Shown here: positions 6,286 to 6,375 of the stretch, one piece after another
Layout of the letters: every line of letters starts with the position of its first letter
How positions within the stretch are numbered: position 1 is the stretch's first letter
NCBI GenBank assembly: GCA_003529325.1
Contig: DPVW01000162.1
Coordinates: 1-6,375 of the forward strand
DNA: 6,375 nucleotides
Direction of reading: 5' to 3'
Source: Candidatus Latescibacterota bacterium
GTDB lineage: Bacteria > Latescibacterota > UBA2968 > UBA8231
Made by a program: the position numbers and the translations under genes
The notes under the pieces: generated by a model
What the model was told of the DNA's origin: nothing
Databases searched by the model: none
Seen by the model: the letters and a program-made list of their open reading frames with translations, nothing else

Positions 6286-6375
6286 AAGTCACCGAGATCG
6301 AAGTTCACGAGATCAGTCTGCCCTTTCAGGACTGGCTCGCCTATCCGCTCAACCACTACGGCTCGCCATCGCGGC
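6282..6375 (+). CDS. Mandelate racemase/muconate lactonizing-type enzyme, N-terminus (partial)
   Basis: The first 31 codons of a gene that runs off the right edge. It begins MKVTEIEVHEISLPF, the first strand typical of the N-terminal capping domain of the enolase superfamily (mandelate racemase/muconate lactonizing group), followed by DWLAYPLNHYGSP, which fits the 20s loop that covers the active site. Members abstract a proton alpha to a carboxylate and often dehydrate sugar acids such as gluconate, galactonate or glucarate. The catalytic residues lie beyond the window, so substrate and even activity cannot be judged. The start ATG overlaps the stop of gene B in an ATGA arrangement, pointing to translational coupling and one operon with the preceding three genes. 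Confidence 0.6.
   Translation, partial: MKVTEIEVHEISLPFQDWLAYPLNHYGSPSR

Noticed and set aside
1..6375. CRISPR array, tRNA, rRNA, insertion sequence or transposase
   Set aside because: No repeat-spacer pattern, no tRNA-like cloverleaf, no rRNA stretch and no transposase-like protein was seen by eye.

Overview
The window comes from a GC-rich bacterium with tightly packed genes. Every gene I can support is on the + strand, and most neighbours are separated by 0-10 bases or overlap by 1-4. I cannot name the species. The mix of a uronate-dehydrogenase-like SDR, a Gfo/Idh/MocA oxidoreductase, glycoside-hydrolase-like barrel proteins and an enolase-superfamily enzyme is the kind of carbohydrate-acid gene set that is common in environmental bacteria such as Planctomycetes, Verrucomicrobia, Latescibacteria or Poribacteria-type lineages. 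That placement is inference only.

Layout. Bases 2-145 hold the C-terminal end of an upstream gene, possibly a Gfo/Idh-type oxidoreductase. At 156-950 lies an NAD-dependent SDR resembling uronate dehydrogenase. A small XRE-type DNA-binding protein (980-1207) follows, then two damaged genes: a thioredoxin with an internal out-of-frame deletion (1212-1504) and an arylamine N-acetyltransferase that keeps its catalytic triad but loses its C-terminal half (1516-1929), joined to an unidentified coding tail ending at 1979. A small hairpin and a possible promoter (1982-2019) separate this damaged stretch from the second block.

The second block is a compact operon: barrel protein A (2028-3632), a Gfo/Idh/MocA oxidoreductase (3635-4720), barrel protein B (4720-6285) and the first 31 codons of a mandelate racemase/muconate lactonizing-type enzyme (6282 to the window end). 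A and B are paralogues with the same domain order. A carries acidic residues in its barrel motifs where B does not, so they probably do different jobs.

Taken together, the intact genes suggest intracellular processing of an unusual sugar or sugar acid: barrel proteins acting on a glycoside or glycoside-like substrate, Gfo/Idh and SDR enzymes oxidising the sugar, and an enolase-superfamily enzyme dehydrating or epimerising the resulting acid. No signal peptides are visible, so the work would be cytoplasmic. The substrate is unknown, and the A-Gfo-B-MR/MLE arrangement is the best candidate for an undescribed system here.
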